A DNA stretch of 64,000 nucleotides from Methylocystis echinoides. GTDB taxonomy: Bacteria; Pseudomonadota; Alphaproteobacteria; Rhizobiales; Beijerinckiaceae. The position numbers were made by a program, and so were the translations under genes. The stretch lies in assembly GCF_027923385.1 (NCBI RefSeq), contig NZ_BSEC01000001.1, positions 62,001-126,000 of the forward strand. Reading direction: 5' to 3'. Below are positions 27,606 through 36,251 of this stretch, piece by piece. The notes beneath the pieces are model-generated. The model was not told the origin of the DNA. It did no database searches and saw only the letters and a list, made by a program, of their open reading frames with translations. Every line of letters begins with the position of its first letter. Within the stretch, counting starts at the first letter, position 1.

Positions 27606-29291
27606 TTGACCGCGCAGGATATGACAGAAATCATCAAAAGGACTGACAAGACCGGCCGCCAACCGGGCCACGTCACGCAGCGACTGCTTTTCTTCGGCGT
27701 GGTCGTCTTGCAAATAGCGCTCCTGCGCTATGTCACGGCGCTTCAGTACATGCCGTTGCGCGACAGCCCGGCGCTGCTGGATCAGATCGCCGCACTGGTC
27801 CCGGCGGCGGTGAAAGCCTCTCTTCTGACGGGAATGGTCGCGCTCGTTGTTCTTCTCGCCCGCGCCGACAAACACAGGCGCTGGTCGCAATTCGAGTATC
27901 TCCCCGGCGCTTCGACCCTAACGCTGAACGTCGCCTCTTTCCTGACTTTGGCCGCGATTTTCCTTTGGACGCGGCAGGCAGGCGGCGGCGACACGTATTG
28001 GCCCGCGCTTCTTATGCGGGCGACGCCGGCCATCTGGGTCGGGATGCTGGCTTCCTGGGCGGGCCTTGTCGCGCCGTCCCGCGCATGGCGCGAGGCCGTC
28101 GCCCGGAATTATCTGATCCTGGCGCCTGTCTTTCTGATCTCTTTCATCTCTTTCCATAGCCTCGACGCGGAACTCGCCGGGCGCATCGGCGGCGCTCTCA
28201 TTGGACCAACGCTTTTTCTGTCGTCCCGGATTTATTCGCTGACCGGAGAAACGCTGTCGGTCGTGGGCGCGAGCCCAGAGGGCTACCCGATCTTTGGCAG
28301 CGGGGACTTCTTCGGGCAGATCAACCCGGCCTGCTCGGGCTACGAGGGAATGGTCCTGTCAGCCGTTTTCCTCGGGTTGTTCTTTTACCTCGAGCCACGG
28401 AAAATGACCGCCCTGCAAATGGCGTTTGTCATTCTCCTGTCCTGCGTCGCGGTCTTTCTCCTGAACGCGCTGCGGCTGGCGCTGCTGGTCTATGTCGGCG
28501 TTCACCTTTCGCCGGAGATCGCGCAGGAGGGTTTTCACACGAATTTCGGTCTGCTCGGCGTCGTGGTAGTGGTGGTCGCCGCCGTCATCTCGACGAGATT
28601 CGTCCTCACCTCCGAGCCGACTGCAGAGCATGTCAAAAACGAGCCCTTGCCGGATGTCGCGATCGACGTACGCGTCCGCATGTTGCTGCCGCTGATTTAT
28701 CTCATCGGCGCGTCACTCCTCTGCGGACTGTTTTCAGGCAAGTTTTTCTGGCTCTATCCGCTGCCGATCGTGGCGGCCACGGCCGGGTTATACCAGATCA
28801 GAGACCATTTGCGGCCGCTCAGGCTCGAATTAACCCCGACGTCTGTTCTTCTGGCGAGCGCGACGTTCCTTGCATGGCTGCAACTTGTACCGGCAGTGCC
28901 TCAGGACTCGGAGACCTTCCAGGCCGCGCTGTTCTCCGCGCCTTTTCCGCTAATCGTGCTCTGGCTGTCATTTCGCGTATTCGGCGCCGCGCTGATCGTT
29001 CCCTTCGCGGAAGAGCTGGCTTTCCGGGGCGCATTTACGGAACTGGCGCAAGCTAAGCTCGGAGTTTATTGCACGGAATCCGTGGCCCAGGCCGGCGCTA
29101 TGCTTATCGTGGCCGTCGCGTTCGGCCTCGTCCATAACGACTTTGTCGCAGGCGCGCTCGCGGGTCTTGCGTTCGGCGTGGCGCGCTGGCGCCGAAACGA
29201 ACTCGGCGACGCGATCGTGTGTCACGGGTTGACCAATCTGCTGTTGTGCTTTTACGTGCTGCTGACAGGCGCCTGGGCCTATTGGCTGTAG
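27606..29291 (+). CDS. xrtE: Exosortase E fused to CPBP/Rce1-like protease (copy 1)
   Basis: The 561-residue polytopic protein has two catalytic halves. The exosortase half carries the triad Cys243 ('INPACSGYEG'), Arg290 ('NALRLALLVYVG') and His311 ('EGFHTNFG'). The C-terminal half has the CAAX/CPBP protease motifs 'EELAFRGAF' (Glu469, Glu470, Arg474), 'FGLVHNDF' (His510) and 'CHGLTNLL' (His540, Asn544). This fusion is the hallmark of XrtE of the VPEID-CTERM system, which cuts and probably anchors proteins bearing a C-terminal VPEID-like motif, helix and basic tail. The start is TTG 27606 or ATG 27621. A paralogue is encoded at 44086. Confidence 0.93.
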   Translation: MTAQDMTEIIKRTDKTGRQPGHVTQRLLFFGVVVLQIALLRYVTALQYMPLRDSPALLDQIAALVPAAVKASLLTGMVALVVLLARADKHRRWSQFEYLPGASTLTLNVASFLTLAAIFLWTRQAGGGDTYWPALLMRATPAIWVGMLASWAGLVAPSRAWREAVARNYLILAPVFLISFISFHSLDAELAGRIGGALIGPTLFLSSRIYSLTGETLSVVGASPEGYPIFGSGDFFGQINPACSGYEGMVLSAVFLGLFFYLEPRKMTALQMAFVILLSCVAVFLLNALRLALLVYVGVHLSPEIAQEGFHTNFGLLGVVVVVVAAVISTRFVLTSEPTAEHVKNEPLPDVAIDVRVRMLLPLIYLIGASLLCGLFSGKFFWLYPLPIVAATAGLYQIRDHLRPLRLELTPTSVLLASATFLAWLQLVPAVPQDSETFQAALFSAPFPLIVLWLSFRVFGAALIVPFAEELAFRGAFTELAQAKLGVYCTESVAQAGAMLIVAVAFGLVHNDFVAGALAGLAFGVARWRRNELGDAIVCHGLTNLLLCFYVLLTGAWAYWL

Positions 29292-29308
29292 AAGCGTCGC
29301 CCCGCCGG

Positions 29309-30247
29309 TCAAGCCGCGCTTTCCGACTTGCATATGTTCTCCAGATACCATTCATAAGTGGCGCGCAGGCCGTCTTCCAGCGAGATGGACGGCCGCCACC
29401 CGAGCGCGCGAAGCCGGCTCGAGTCCATGATCTTCCTCGGCGTCCCGTCGGGCTTGCTCGTGTCGAAGACGAGCCGGCCCTTGTATCCCACCACCGACGC
29501 CATCAGTTCGGCAATCTCCTTGATGGATTGATCCTCGCCGGCGCCACAGTTGATGTGCTCGTATTCGTCGTAATTATCGAGACAGAAGACGACGCCGCGC
29601 GCGAGATCGTCGACATGGAGAAATTCTCTCAGCGGCGAGCCTGTCCCCCAGACGACGACCTCTCTCGCGCCACCGGTTCTGGCCTCATGAAACTTGCGCA
29701 TCAGCGCGGGAAGCACATGGCTCGTTTCGAGATTGAAATTATCGTTTGGCCCATAAAGATTGCAGGGCATCACCGAGATGTAGCGCCGACCATGCTGACG
29801 TCGATAGGCTTGGCAGGTCATGATCCCAGAGATCTTGGCGATCGCGTACCATTCGTTTGTCGGCTCCAGCGGCCCCGTCAACAGCGCCGATTCCTGGATC
29901 GGTTGGGGCGCGAATTTCGGATAAATGCAGGAAGATCCCAAAAACACCAGCCGGTCCACCCCGGCTTTGTGGGCGCCGTGGATGACGTTGGTCTGGATCG
30001 TGAGATTGTCGTAGATAAAATCTGCGGGATAGGTGCTGTTCGCCAGAATGCCCCCAACCTTCGCGGCGGCGAAAATGATCGCCGTCGGCTGATTGGCGCG
30101 CAGCCAGAATTCGACTTCCGTCTGCCGGCGCAAGTCGAGAATGGAGCGGTCAACGGTGATGACGTTTCGGCCCTGCGACCTCAGCAATCTGAGAATGGCG
30201 GACCCAACCATGCCGCGATGTCCGGCGACGAAAACCTTCTCTTCCAT
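29309..30247 (-). CDS. fcl: GDP-L-fucose synthase (NAD-dependent epimerase/reductase)
   Basis: The 312-residue extended SDR enzyme converts GDP-4-keto-6-deoxymannose to GDP-L-fucose for polysaccharide synthesis. It has 'VFVAGHRGMVGSAI' at the N-terminus, 'FLGSSCIYPKFAPQPI', catalytic 'WYAIAKISG' (Tyr-x3-Lys), 'NLYGPNDNF' and 'EFLHVDDLA'. The start is ATG 30247 (MEEKVFVAG), the usual family start; an upstream frame to 30403 lies inside the glycosyltransferase gene. It follows the broken glycosyltransferase with 31 bp spacing in one operon. No gmd is in the window. Confidence 0.93.
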   Translation of the reverse strand: MEEKVFVAGHRGMVGSAILRLLRSQGRNVITVDRSILDLRRQTEVEFWLRANQPTAIIFAAAKVGGILANSTYPADFIYDNLTIQTNVIHGAHKAGVDRLVFLGSSCIYPKFAPQPIQESALLTGPLEPTNEWYAIAKISGIMTCQAYRRQHGRRYISVMPCNLYGPNDNFNLETSHVLPALMRKFHEARTGGAREVVVWGTGSPLREFLHVDDLARGVVFCLDNYDEYEHINCGAGEDQSIKEIAELMASVVGYKGRLVFDTSKPDGTPRKIMDSSRLRALGWRPSISLEDGLRATYEWYLENICKSESAA

Positions 30248-31282
30248 CTGAAACCCCGCCGTTATGCTGTCTTGCAAATCAGTTACCCGATGCGTCGTCC
30301 TGCGGCGCGGCGTCCGGCCGGCCGATCTCGCGGGCAAGGAGCCGCTCCCATGCGGCAAGCGACGCAGTCCTGCTGAGCGCTTCTTCCGACGCGCGCCGTG
30401 CATTGCGTCCCATGGCCTCGAGCCGCGGCCGGTCGTTTTTCAGGCTCAGGATCGCCTCGGCCAGGCGCACGGAGTCCCCCACTGAGACGCTCAGCCCGCA
30501 ATCATGCTCTTCGACGAGACGACCGATTTCTCCTTCGGGATCGCCGACGAATATCGTCGGCCTTCCAGCGGCGCAGTTGCCGTAAAATTTGCTGGGGACG
30601 ATCAGTCCCTCCATCTCCGGCCGCAGGGAGACCCAGAACACATCGGGAAGGGTCAAGGTGAGGCGCAGCCTGTTCGATGGCTGGTAGGGTTTGAACAAAA
30701 ACAGCGCGCCGAGCCCCCGTCGTTCGACCTCAGCGCGCAGGGAAGCGCTGAGCGCGCCGCCGCCAATGAAGAGAAAGATCATCCCCTTCTCTTCTTTCAG
30801 CCTTTCAGCCGCATCCAGAAGCGTAGCGGTTTCATGAGCGCGCCCGAGATTGCCGGAATAGGCGACGACAAACTTTCCCCCGAGACCCCATTCCCGCCTC
30901 AAAGGATGATCGTCCTGATCGAGCGGACGAATTTCCTCCTGCGCGCACCAATTGGGAATAACGGAGACTTGTTCCGCGGGCACGCCGAGGCGAACCACGA
31001 AAGACTCCATCCAGCGCCCGATGACGACGTTTCGAAGCGCTTTTTTCAGGCTCAAACCCCGCATGAATGCGAGAAGGGGCGATATCGGTGCGAGGGCCTT
31101 CATGCCGAACGCGACGGCCACCTCCGGATAAAGATCCTGCAGCCAATTGATGAGCTTCGCGCCTCTGATAAGGACAACGGGCAGAAGAGCGACCGAGAGA
31201 AGAGGCGGATCGGTTTTAGCAATGACGATATCGCCACGCTGCGCAACCGAGAAAAGAGCTTTCGAGAATACCAGATACATCA

Positions 31283-32218
31283 GTGTCTGTCCGAAGAAAA
31301 GTTGAGCCGAATGAGTCGGTTATGATTCAACGAGGCGACCTGATTCTTTTGGAGATCGCCGAATGTGGACGAAGGAAAATCGCGCTCGTTATGATCGTAG
31401 CAAATTGCGTTATCCCAGCGATCTGACGGACGCGGAATGGGGATTTGTCGGACCTCTGATCCCGCCTGCAAGGCGCGGCGGCGGCAAGCGCAGGGTGAAC
31501 ATGCGCGAGGTGATCAACGGTCTGATGTATGTCCTATCGACAGGCTGTCAGTGGCGTGCGATTCCAAAGGACTTCCCACCCAAAAGCACGGTTTATGGCT
31601 ATTTCGATCTTTGGACATATGACGGGACGTTAGAACGCATCCACCACGTGCTTTATGTTATGTGCAGGGAAGCGGAAGGGCGCGAGGCCAGTCCGACTGC
31701 CGCCGTCATCGACAGCCAGAGCGTGAAAAGCGCTGAAAAAGGGGGAGCCATATCGATCCCCATGGCTATGACGCGGGCAAGAAGGTCAAAGGCAAGAAGC
31801 GACATATTCTTGTCGACACTTTAGGCCTGCTGCTTCACGCCGTCGTTCATAGCGCGGACATTCAAGATCGCGATGGCGGCATTCTCGTCTTGAGCACGTT
31901 GTTCGGGAAATTTCCATTTCTTCAAAAACTGTTCGCCGATGGCGGCTACCGGGGTCCCCAATTTCGCGAGGCGCTGAAGAAAGCCTTGCCGGGTCTTGTG
32001 ACAGAAATCGTCAAGCGTTCCGATGCGGCCAAAGGCTTCGAGGTCTTGCCCAGGCGTTGGGTTGTTGAGCGAACTTTATCCTGGCTGGGCCGCTGTCGCC
32101 GATTGGCCAAGGATTGGGAAAATCTTAATCGGAAGGCGCTCGCTTTCTTGCGCCTCGCCTCCATTCGCCTCATGCTCAGAAGGCTCTGTAATCAGTCATG
32201 AAGTCTTCGGACAGACTC
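31283..32218 (+). mobile_element. IS5-family element, copy 1 (936 bp), TSD TCA
   Basis: The ends are imperfect inverted repeats (left GTGTCTGTCCGAAGA, right end reversed GAGTCTGTCCGAAGA). The 3-bp sequence TCA stands on both sides (31280-31282 and 32219-32221), matching the TNA duplication of the IS427-like group. It carries a transposase in two overlapping frames and is repeated at 46616-47551 with identical length and identical encoded proteins. Confidence 0.93.
31363..32201 (+). CDS. IS5-family transposase, two frames joined by -1 frameshift
   Basis: The first frame (31363-31824) gives 153 residues with 'YPSDLTDAEWGFVGPLIPP' and 'VINGLMYVLSTGCQWRAIP'. The second, ending 32201, has 'LFADGGYRGPQFREALKK' and 'RWVVERTLSWLGRCRRLAKD', with the DDE Asp and Glu. 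The slippery run GAAAAAGGGGGAG near 31735 lets ribosomes slip -1, joining to '...HIDPHGYDAGKKVKGKKRH'. Identical frames in both IS copies argue for programmed frameshifting rather than decay. Confidence 0.88.
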
Positions 32219-32567
32219 TCAGGAAATAATCTACAGCGCGGCCGTATAGGCTCTGCCGTCCGAACCCTGGTCGATAGACGCGCAATATCTCTACACCCCT
32301 GCACATCTCACGAGCAGCCAAGCTTTCGTCAGCGGAGTGGTAAAGTCCCCGTGTAGTCAGAACCTTAACACTATAGCTTTGTCGCGCGAGAACGAAAGCG
32401 AGATCGCTCACGATCTGAGCGGTTGCGGAATGATCCGGGTAGAAAAAACGATTAACGAAAACAATGCTTTTGGCGCTCATGTCGGCTGATAAATCCTGCA
32501 GGCGTTGACGAAGAGGCCAGAAAAGCATCCATAATCCCGCGAAGTGAATGCCTTGGCTGGCCCGCCT

Positions 32568-32651
32568 TCACCGCCGGCAAACGAGCAGCGCGATAACAAC
32601 CAATAGCAATAAATGCAACAAATGCGGCAGGCCGAATATACTCAAGTTCAA
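32568..32651 (-). CDS. Possible short membrane peptide or remnant of a sorting tail
   Basis: A 27-residue frame (TTG start) encodes NLSIFGLPHLLHLLLLVVIA then LLVCRR and stops. It is one hydrophobic helix with an Arg-Arg end, 88 bp upstream of the split glycosyltransferase. The order 'GLP-helix-RR' resembles the exosortase tails nearby, but no PEI/MD motif precedes it. No ribosome site is seen, so it may be a remnant or chance. Confidence 0.25.
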   Translation of the reverse strand: MNLSIFGLPHLLHLLLLVVIALLVCRR

Positions 32652-32807
32652 GATATACGCGCTTGCGATGCGGTCAAACCTGTCATCGATAGTGTGCTTT
32701 TGGCAACAGCCACGGTGGATTCTGCGTCGTAGCGCGTTGCTCGCCCGATTTATGCCGTGATAATTCTTTCAAGCTGTGCCAAGAGAAATATTGGTATTGC
32801 AGAGGCG

Positions 32808-33653
32808 ATGAACATGACTTCAGTGACGCTGCCGGCCCGCATCGGGCGCAATTTTGCCAATTTCTTTGCGCGCCGTCCGTTCTTGCGCGTGGCCGCGCCG
32901 GTCGTTCTGCTCGGCGGCATGGCTCTGCCAAGCGTCGCCGCAACGTATTATTTCATCTTCGACATCCATGGCACGTCCGGCTCTCCTACGTATTTCGAGG
33001 GAGTGGCTAAATTCACCACGACCGACAATGCGATAGTTGCAGGGGCGACCTACTATTTTTCTGAAATACAAGGCTACCGCGGCATAGTTAACGGGGCTCC
33101 GACCGTTTTTTATACGCCGACGCAAATCGGCATCGGGACAACAGACAGTGCGCTTTTCGGTCAGAACAGTGGAACTTATAATGCTCTAAGCAGTGGCACC
33201 TATCAGACCAACACCCCAGGCAGCGGGCAGGGCGGCGTGGTTGCCAATGCGTTGGGCTCGATCACATGCCCCACGGCGACCACTTGCTACCTCAAAGATG
33301 CTGCGTTTGGCTATAATGTTAACGGCAGCTATTACTGGATCGAGGGGACGCGGGGTTCGGATTCTGGAACGCAGCTGGATATCCATAACACGACAGCGCC
33401 GACGGGAACATTTCCGTATACGGCGCCTGGCGAGGGTTATCTGAGCCCCCCTGGCTCTCAGGTTGTGCAATCCACAAAATCGGATTGCGGCGCGACTGTT
33501 ACCGCGATCAATGACGCCGCTTGCGCACCACTCACAAGCGATCCATTGCCAGAGATCAATAGTGGCGCTCTGCCCAAAGCGGCCCTCCTCTTGGGGTATT
33601 CCTCCGGGAGCGGCCGCCTGGCATTGATCTCAGTTTTTGAGATATCTGCCTGA
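32808..33653 (+). pseudogene. VPEID-CTERM-type exosortase substrate, tail broken by IS66
   Basis: The precursor starts at ATG 32808 with a long signal region (Arg-rich n-region, then VAAPVVLLGGMALPSVAA). The mature part of about 200 residues is Gly/Thr/Tyr-rich with two Cys pairs ('ITCPTATTC', 'DCGATVTAINDAAC'). The C-terminus has the sorting motif 'LPEINSGALPKAALLLG' (residues 247-263) and then leaves the pattern (YSSGSGRL...) because IS66 begins at 33596. Joining 33595 to 36154 restores 'GSLLLLLQGRTLVREG', a helix and basic tail ending at TGA 36224-36226. The present product lacks the membrane helix and should escape sorting. The restored gene would end 25 bp before the foldase gene. Confidence 0.88.
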
Positions 33654-33705
33654 CGGGTGGCGCGATGATCGTGTCCACTTCAGATACAAGCGGACACTAT
33701 CGCTG

Positions 33706-34077
33706 ATGTCGGGCAACGATGCAGATCCGGCGGCGCTCAGGCGCAAGCGTCGATCATGGTCTCTCGATGAGAAACGCCGGATCGTCGACGAGAGCCTCGA
33801 GGACGGAGCTTCGATCGCCGAGGTGGCGCGCCGGCACGACCTCAACGCCAACCAGCTCTTCACCTGGCGCCGGCAGTTCGGCGTCGAGCTGGCCGCGCCG
33901 CAGGAACTCGCGCCGATCCTGCCCGTAACGATCACGCCGGACGCGACGGCGGAATATTCCGCTCCAGGGTCTATCGGCCAGATGGAGATCGTGCTCGCCG
34001 AGGGTGATCGGATCATTGTGTGGGCTGATGTGGAGACTGCCGCGCTGTCTCGGGTCGTGAAGGCGCTGCGCCGATGA
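33706..34077 (+). CDS. tnpA: IS66 TnpA
   Basis: The product of about 123 residues has an N-terminal helix-turn-helix ('SWSLDEKRRIVDESLEDG', 'IAEVARRHDLNANQLFTWRR'). It is the accessory protein of IS66 elements. The stop overlaps tnpB by 4 nt (ATGA). The upstream in-frame extension to 33637 is less likely. Confidence 0.88.
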   Translation: MSGNDADPAALRRKRRSWSLDEKRRIVDESLEDGASIAEVARRHDLNANQLFTWRRQFGVELAAPQELAPILPVTITPDATAEYSAPGSIGQMEIVLAEGDRIIVWADVETAALSRVVKALRR

Positions 34078-34421
34078 TCCCGCTGCCGGCGGGCTGCCGG
34101 GTCTGGATCGCGACCGGCCATACCGACATGCGGCGCGGCATGCAGGGTCTGGCGCTGCAGGTGCAGGAGCAGTTGAAGCGCGACCCGCACGCGGGCGACC
34201 TTTACATTTTTCGGGGACGCCGCGGCGATCTCGCGAAAATCCTCTGGCACGACGGGATCGGCCTGTCGCTTTACGCCAAGCGGCTCGACCGCGGAAAGTT
34301 CATCTGGCCCACGGCGAGCGCGGGCGCGGTGTCGATCTCGGCCGGGCAGATGGCCTATATGCTGGAAGGAATCGATTGGCGAAACCCGCAACTCACCTTC
34401 AGGCCGCAAAGCGCGGGGTGA
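34074..34421 (+). CDS. tnpB: IS66 TnpB (Orf2-like)
   Basis: The 115-residue protein has the family strings 'GHTDMRRGMQGLALQVQE', 'LYIFRGRRGDLAKILWHDG' and 'LSLYAKRLDRGKFIWP'. It is required with TnpA and TnpC for IS66 transposition; its biochemical role is not settled. It is translationally coupled to tnpA. Confidence 0.92.
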   Translation: MIPLPAGCRVWIATGHTDMRRGMQGLALQVQEQLKRDPHAGDLYIFRGRRGDLAKILWHDGIGLSLYAKRLDRGKFIWPTASAGAVSISAGQMAYMLEGIDWRNPQLTFRPQSAG

Positions 34422-34493
34422 GACGCAAAAAAGCTGGGGTCGACTGCATTTTGAGGCGCCACAAATCACGGGAATTGTGATTCACTTCGCCTC

Positions 34494-36104
34494 ATGGACG
34501 CTGCGGCCAAAGCTCTTCTCGACGAAAACGCCGTGCTGAAAGCGCAGCTCGCCGTCGCGCTTGCGAAGGCGTCGGAAGACATGGCGCTGATCGCCGCGCA
34601 AAAGCTCCAGATCGCCAAATTGCAGCGCCAGATCTACGGGCAAAAGTCGGAGCGCTCGGCGCGGCTGTTCGATCAGTTGTCGCTCGAACTCGAAGAGCTG
34701 GAAGCGAGCGCGACGGAAGACGAACTCGCCGCGGAGCGCGCCGTCGCCAAAACGACCACTGTCGCCAGTTTCGAGCGCAAGCGACCGGAGCGCAACACCT
34801 TCCCCGACCATCTGCCGCGCGAACGCGTGGTGATCGAGGCGCCGAAGGCCTGCGCCTGCTGCGGCGGCCCGCGCCTGCGCAAGCTCGGCGAGGATGTGAC
34901 GCGGACGCTGGAGACGACGCCGCGCCAGTGGAAGGTCGTGGAGACCGTGCGGGAGAAGTTCACCTGCCGGGACTGCGAGAAGGTCACACAGGCGCCGGCG
35001 CCGTTTCATGTCGTCGCGCGCGGCTGGGCGGGGCCGAGCCTTTTGGCGATGATCGCCTTCGAGAAGTTCGGCCAGCATCAGCCGCTGAACCGTCAGGCCG
35101 AGCGCTATGCGCTCGAAGGCGCGCCGATTGCCTTGTCGACCATGGCCGACGCCGTCGGCTCCATCTGCGCCGCGCTCGCCCCGCTGCGGCGCCGCGTCGA
35201 GGCGCATGTGCTGGCGGCGGAGAGGCTGCATGGGGACGACACGACGGTTCCCGTGCTGGCCAAGGGCAAGACCGACACCGGGCGCTGTTGGGTCTATGTC
35301 CGCGACGATGCGCCCTTCGGCGGCGCCGGGCCGCCGGCGGCGATGTTCTATTACTCGCGTGACCGGCGCGGCGAACATCCGCAAGGCCATCTGGCGACTT
35401 ATTCCGGCATCCTGCAAGCAGACGCCTATGAGGGCTACAACAAGCTGTATCTGGCGGGGCGCAAGCCCGGCCCGATCCGCGAGGCCGCGTGTTGGGTCCA
35501 TGCGCGGCGCCCGTTCTTCGCAATGGCGGACATCGACGAGAATGCCCGGCGCAAGGCGGCGGGGAAAAAGGAGATCCCGCTGTCGCCGATCGCCATCGAA
35601 ATTGTGCGCCGGATCGACGCGCTGTTTGCGATCGAGCGGTCGATCAACGGCAAGAGCGCGGAGGAACGTCTCGTCGTTCGACAGGCGTCGAGCCGCCCGC
35701 TCGTCGACGCGCTGGAAAGCTATCTGCGCGAACAACTCGCCAAACTCTCGCGCGGGCACGATCTCGCCAAGGCGATCCAGTACATGCTGAAGCGCTGGCC
35801 GGCCTTCACGCTGTTCCTCGGCGACGGGCGCGTGTGCTTGTCGAACAATGCCGCGGAACGCGGCCTGAGAGGCATCGCCCTTGGCCGGAAGAGCTGGTTG
35901 TTCTGCGGCTCCGACCGCGGCGGTCAACGCGCCGCGGCGATGTACAGCCTCATCGTCACGGCGAAGATGAACGGCGTCGATCCGCAGGTCTGGCTCGCCG
36001 ACGTCCTCGCCCGCATCGCCGCGCACCCCGCGCATCGGCTCGATGAACTGCTGCCGTGGAACTGGCGCAAAAAAGATCAGGCCGCCTCGGCCCTGGCCGC
36101 GTAG
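34494..36104 (+). CDS. tnpC: IS66 TnpC transposase
   Basis: The 536-residue DDE transposase has the N-terminal leucine-rich coiled coil ('DENAVLKAQLAVALAKASED', 'LQIAKLQRQIYGQKSERSAR'), a zinc-finger-like 'CACCGGPRLRKLG...FTCRDC' region and the catalytic core ('HGDDTTVPVL', 'LQADAYEGYNKLY', 'CLSNNAAERGLRGIALGRK'). Length is full, so the element may still be active. Confidence 0.95.
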   Translation: MDAAAKALLDENAVLKAQLAVALAKASEDMALIAAQKLQIAKLQRQIYGQKSERSARLFDQLSLELEELEASATEDELAAERAVAKTTTVASFERKRPERNTFPDHLPRERVVIEAPKACACCGGPRLRKLGEDVTRTLETTPRQWKVVETVREKFTCRDCEKVTQAPAPFHVVARGWAGPSLLAMIAFEKFGQHQPLNRQAERYALEGAPIALSTMADAVGSICAALAPLRRRVEAHVLAAERLHGDDTTVPVLAKGKTDTGRCWVYVRDDAPFGGAGPPAAMFYYSRDRRGEHPQGHLATYSGILQADAYEGYNKLYLAGRKPGPIREAACWVHARRPFFAMADIDENARRKAAGKKEIPLSPIAIEIVRRIDALFAIERSINGKSAEERLVVRQASSRPLVDALESYLREQLAKLSRGHDLAKAIQYMLKRWPAFTLFLGDGRVCLSNNAAERGLRGIALGRKSWLFCGSDRGGQRAAAMYSLIVTAKMNGVDPQVWLADVLARIAAHPAHRLDELLPWNWRKKDQAASALAA

Positions 36105-36251
36105 GCGAGCCGGACCTCCCCCTGCGGCCTACGGCGTAGGCTTACCTCTTGGGCTCGCTCCTTCTGCTGCTACAGGGGCGTACGCTGGTTCGAGAGGGCT
36201 CCAAAGCACCAAAGCCGCGCAGCTGAGGCCTTGGTGTGGTGTGACCAGAAA

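Larger units (their letters stand above)
30279..32480 (-). pseudogene. Family 4 glycosyltransferase split by an IS element
   Basis: The N-terminal part (32480 to about 32222) reads MSAKSIVFVNRFFYPDHSAT... to GRAVDYFL. The C-terminal part (31280 to 30279) resumes MYLVFSKALFSVAQRG and contains 'VAYSGNLGRAHETATLLDAA' and 'GLIVPSKFYGNCAAGRP', the donor-binding Rossmann part of GT-B enzymes. The 936-bp element at 31283-32218 plus one TCA copy lies between; removing them joins 'DYFL' to 'MYLVFSK' in frame, giving one glycosyltransferase of about 420 residues. The present halves are unlikely to function. The gene precedes fcl, so it probably worked on the same glycan. Confidence 0.9.
33596..36145 (+). 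mobile_element. IS66-family element 1 (2550 bp), TSD CTCTTGGG
   Basis: The ends begin GTA on both sides (left GTATTCCTCCGG, right reversed GTAAGCCTACGC; 16 of the first 26 positions agree). The exact 8-bp duplication CTCTTGGG flanks it at 33588-33595 and 36146-36153, as expected for IS66. It carries tnpA, tnpB and tnpC in order and appears intact. Confidence 0.95.
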
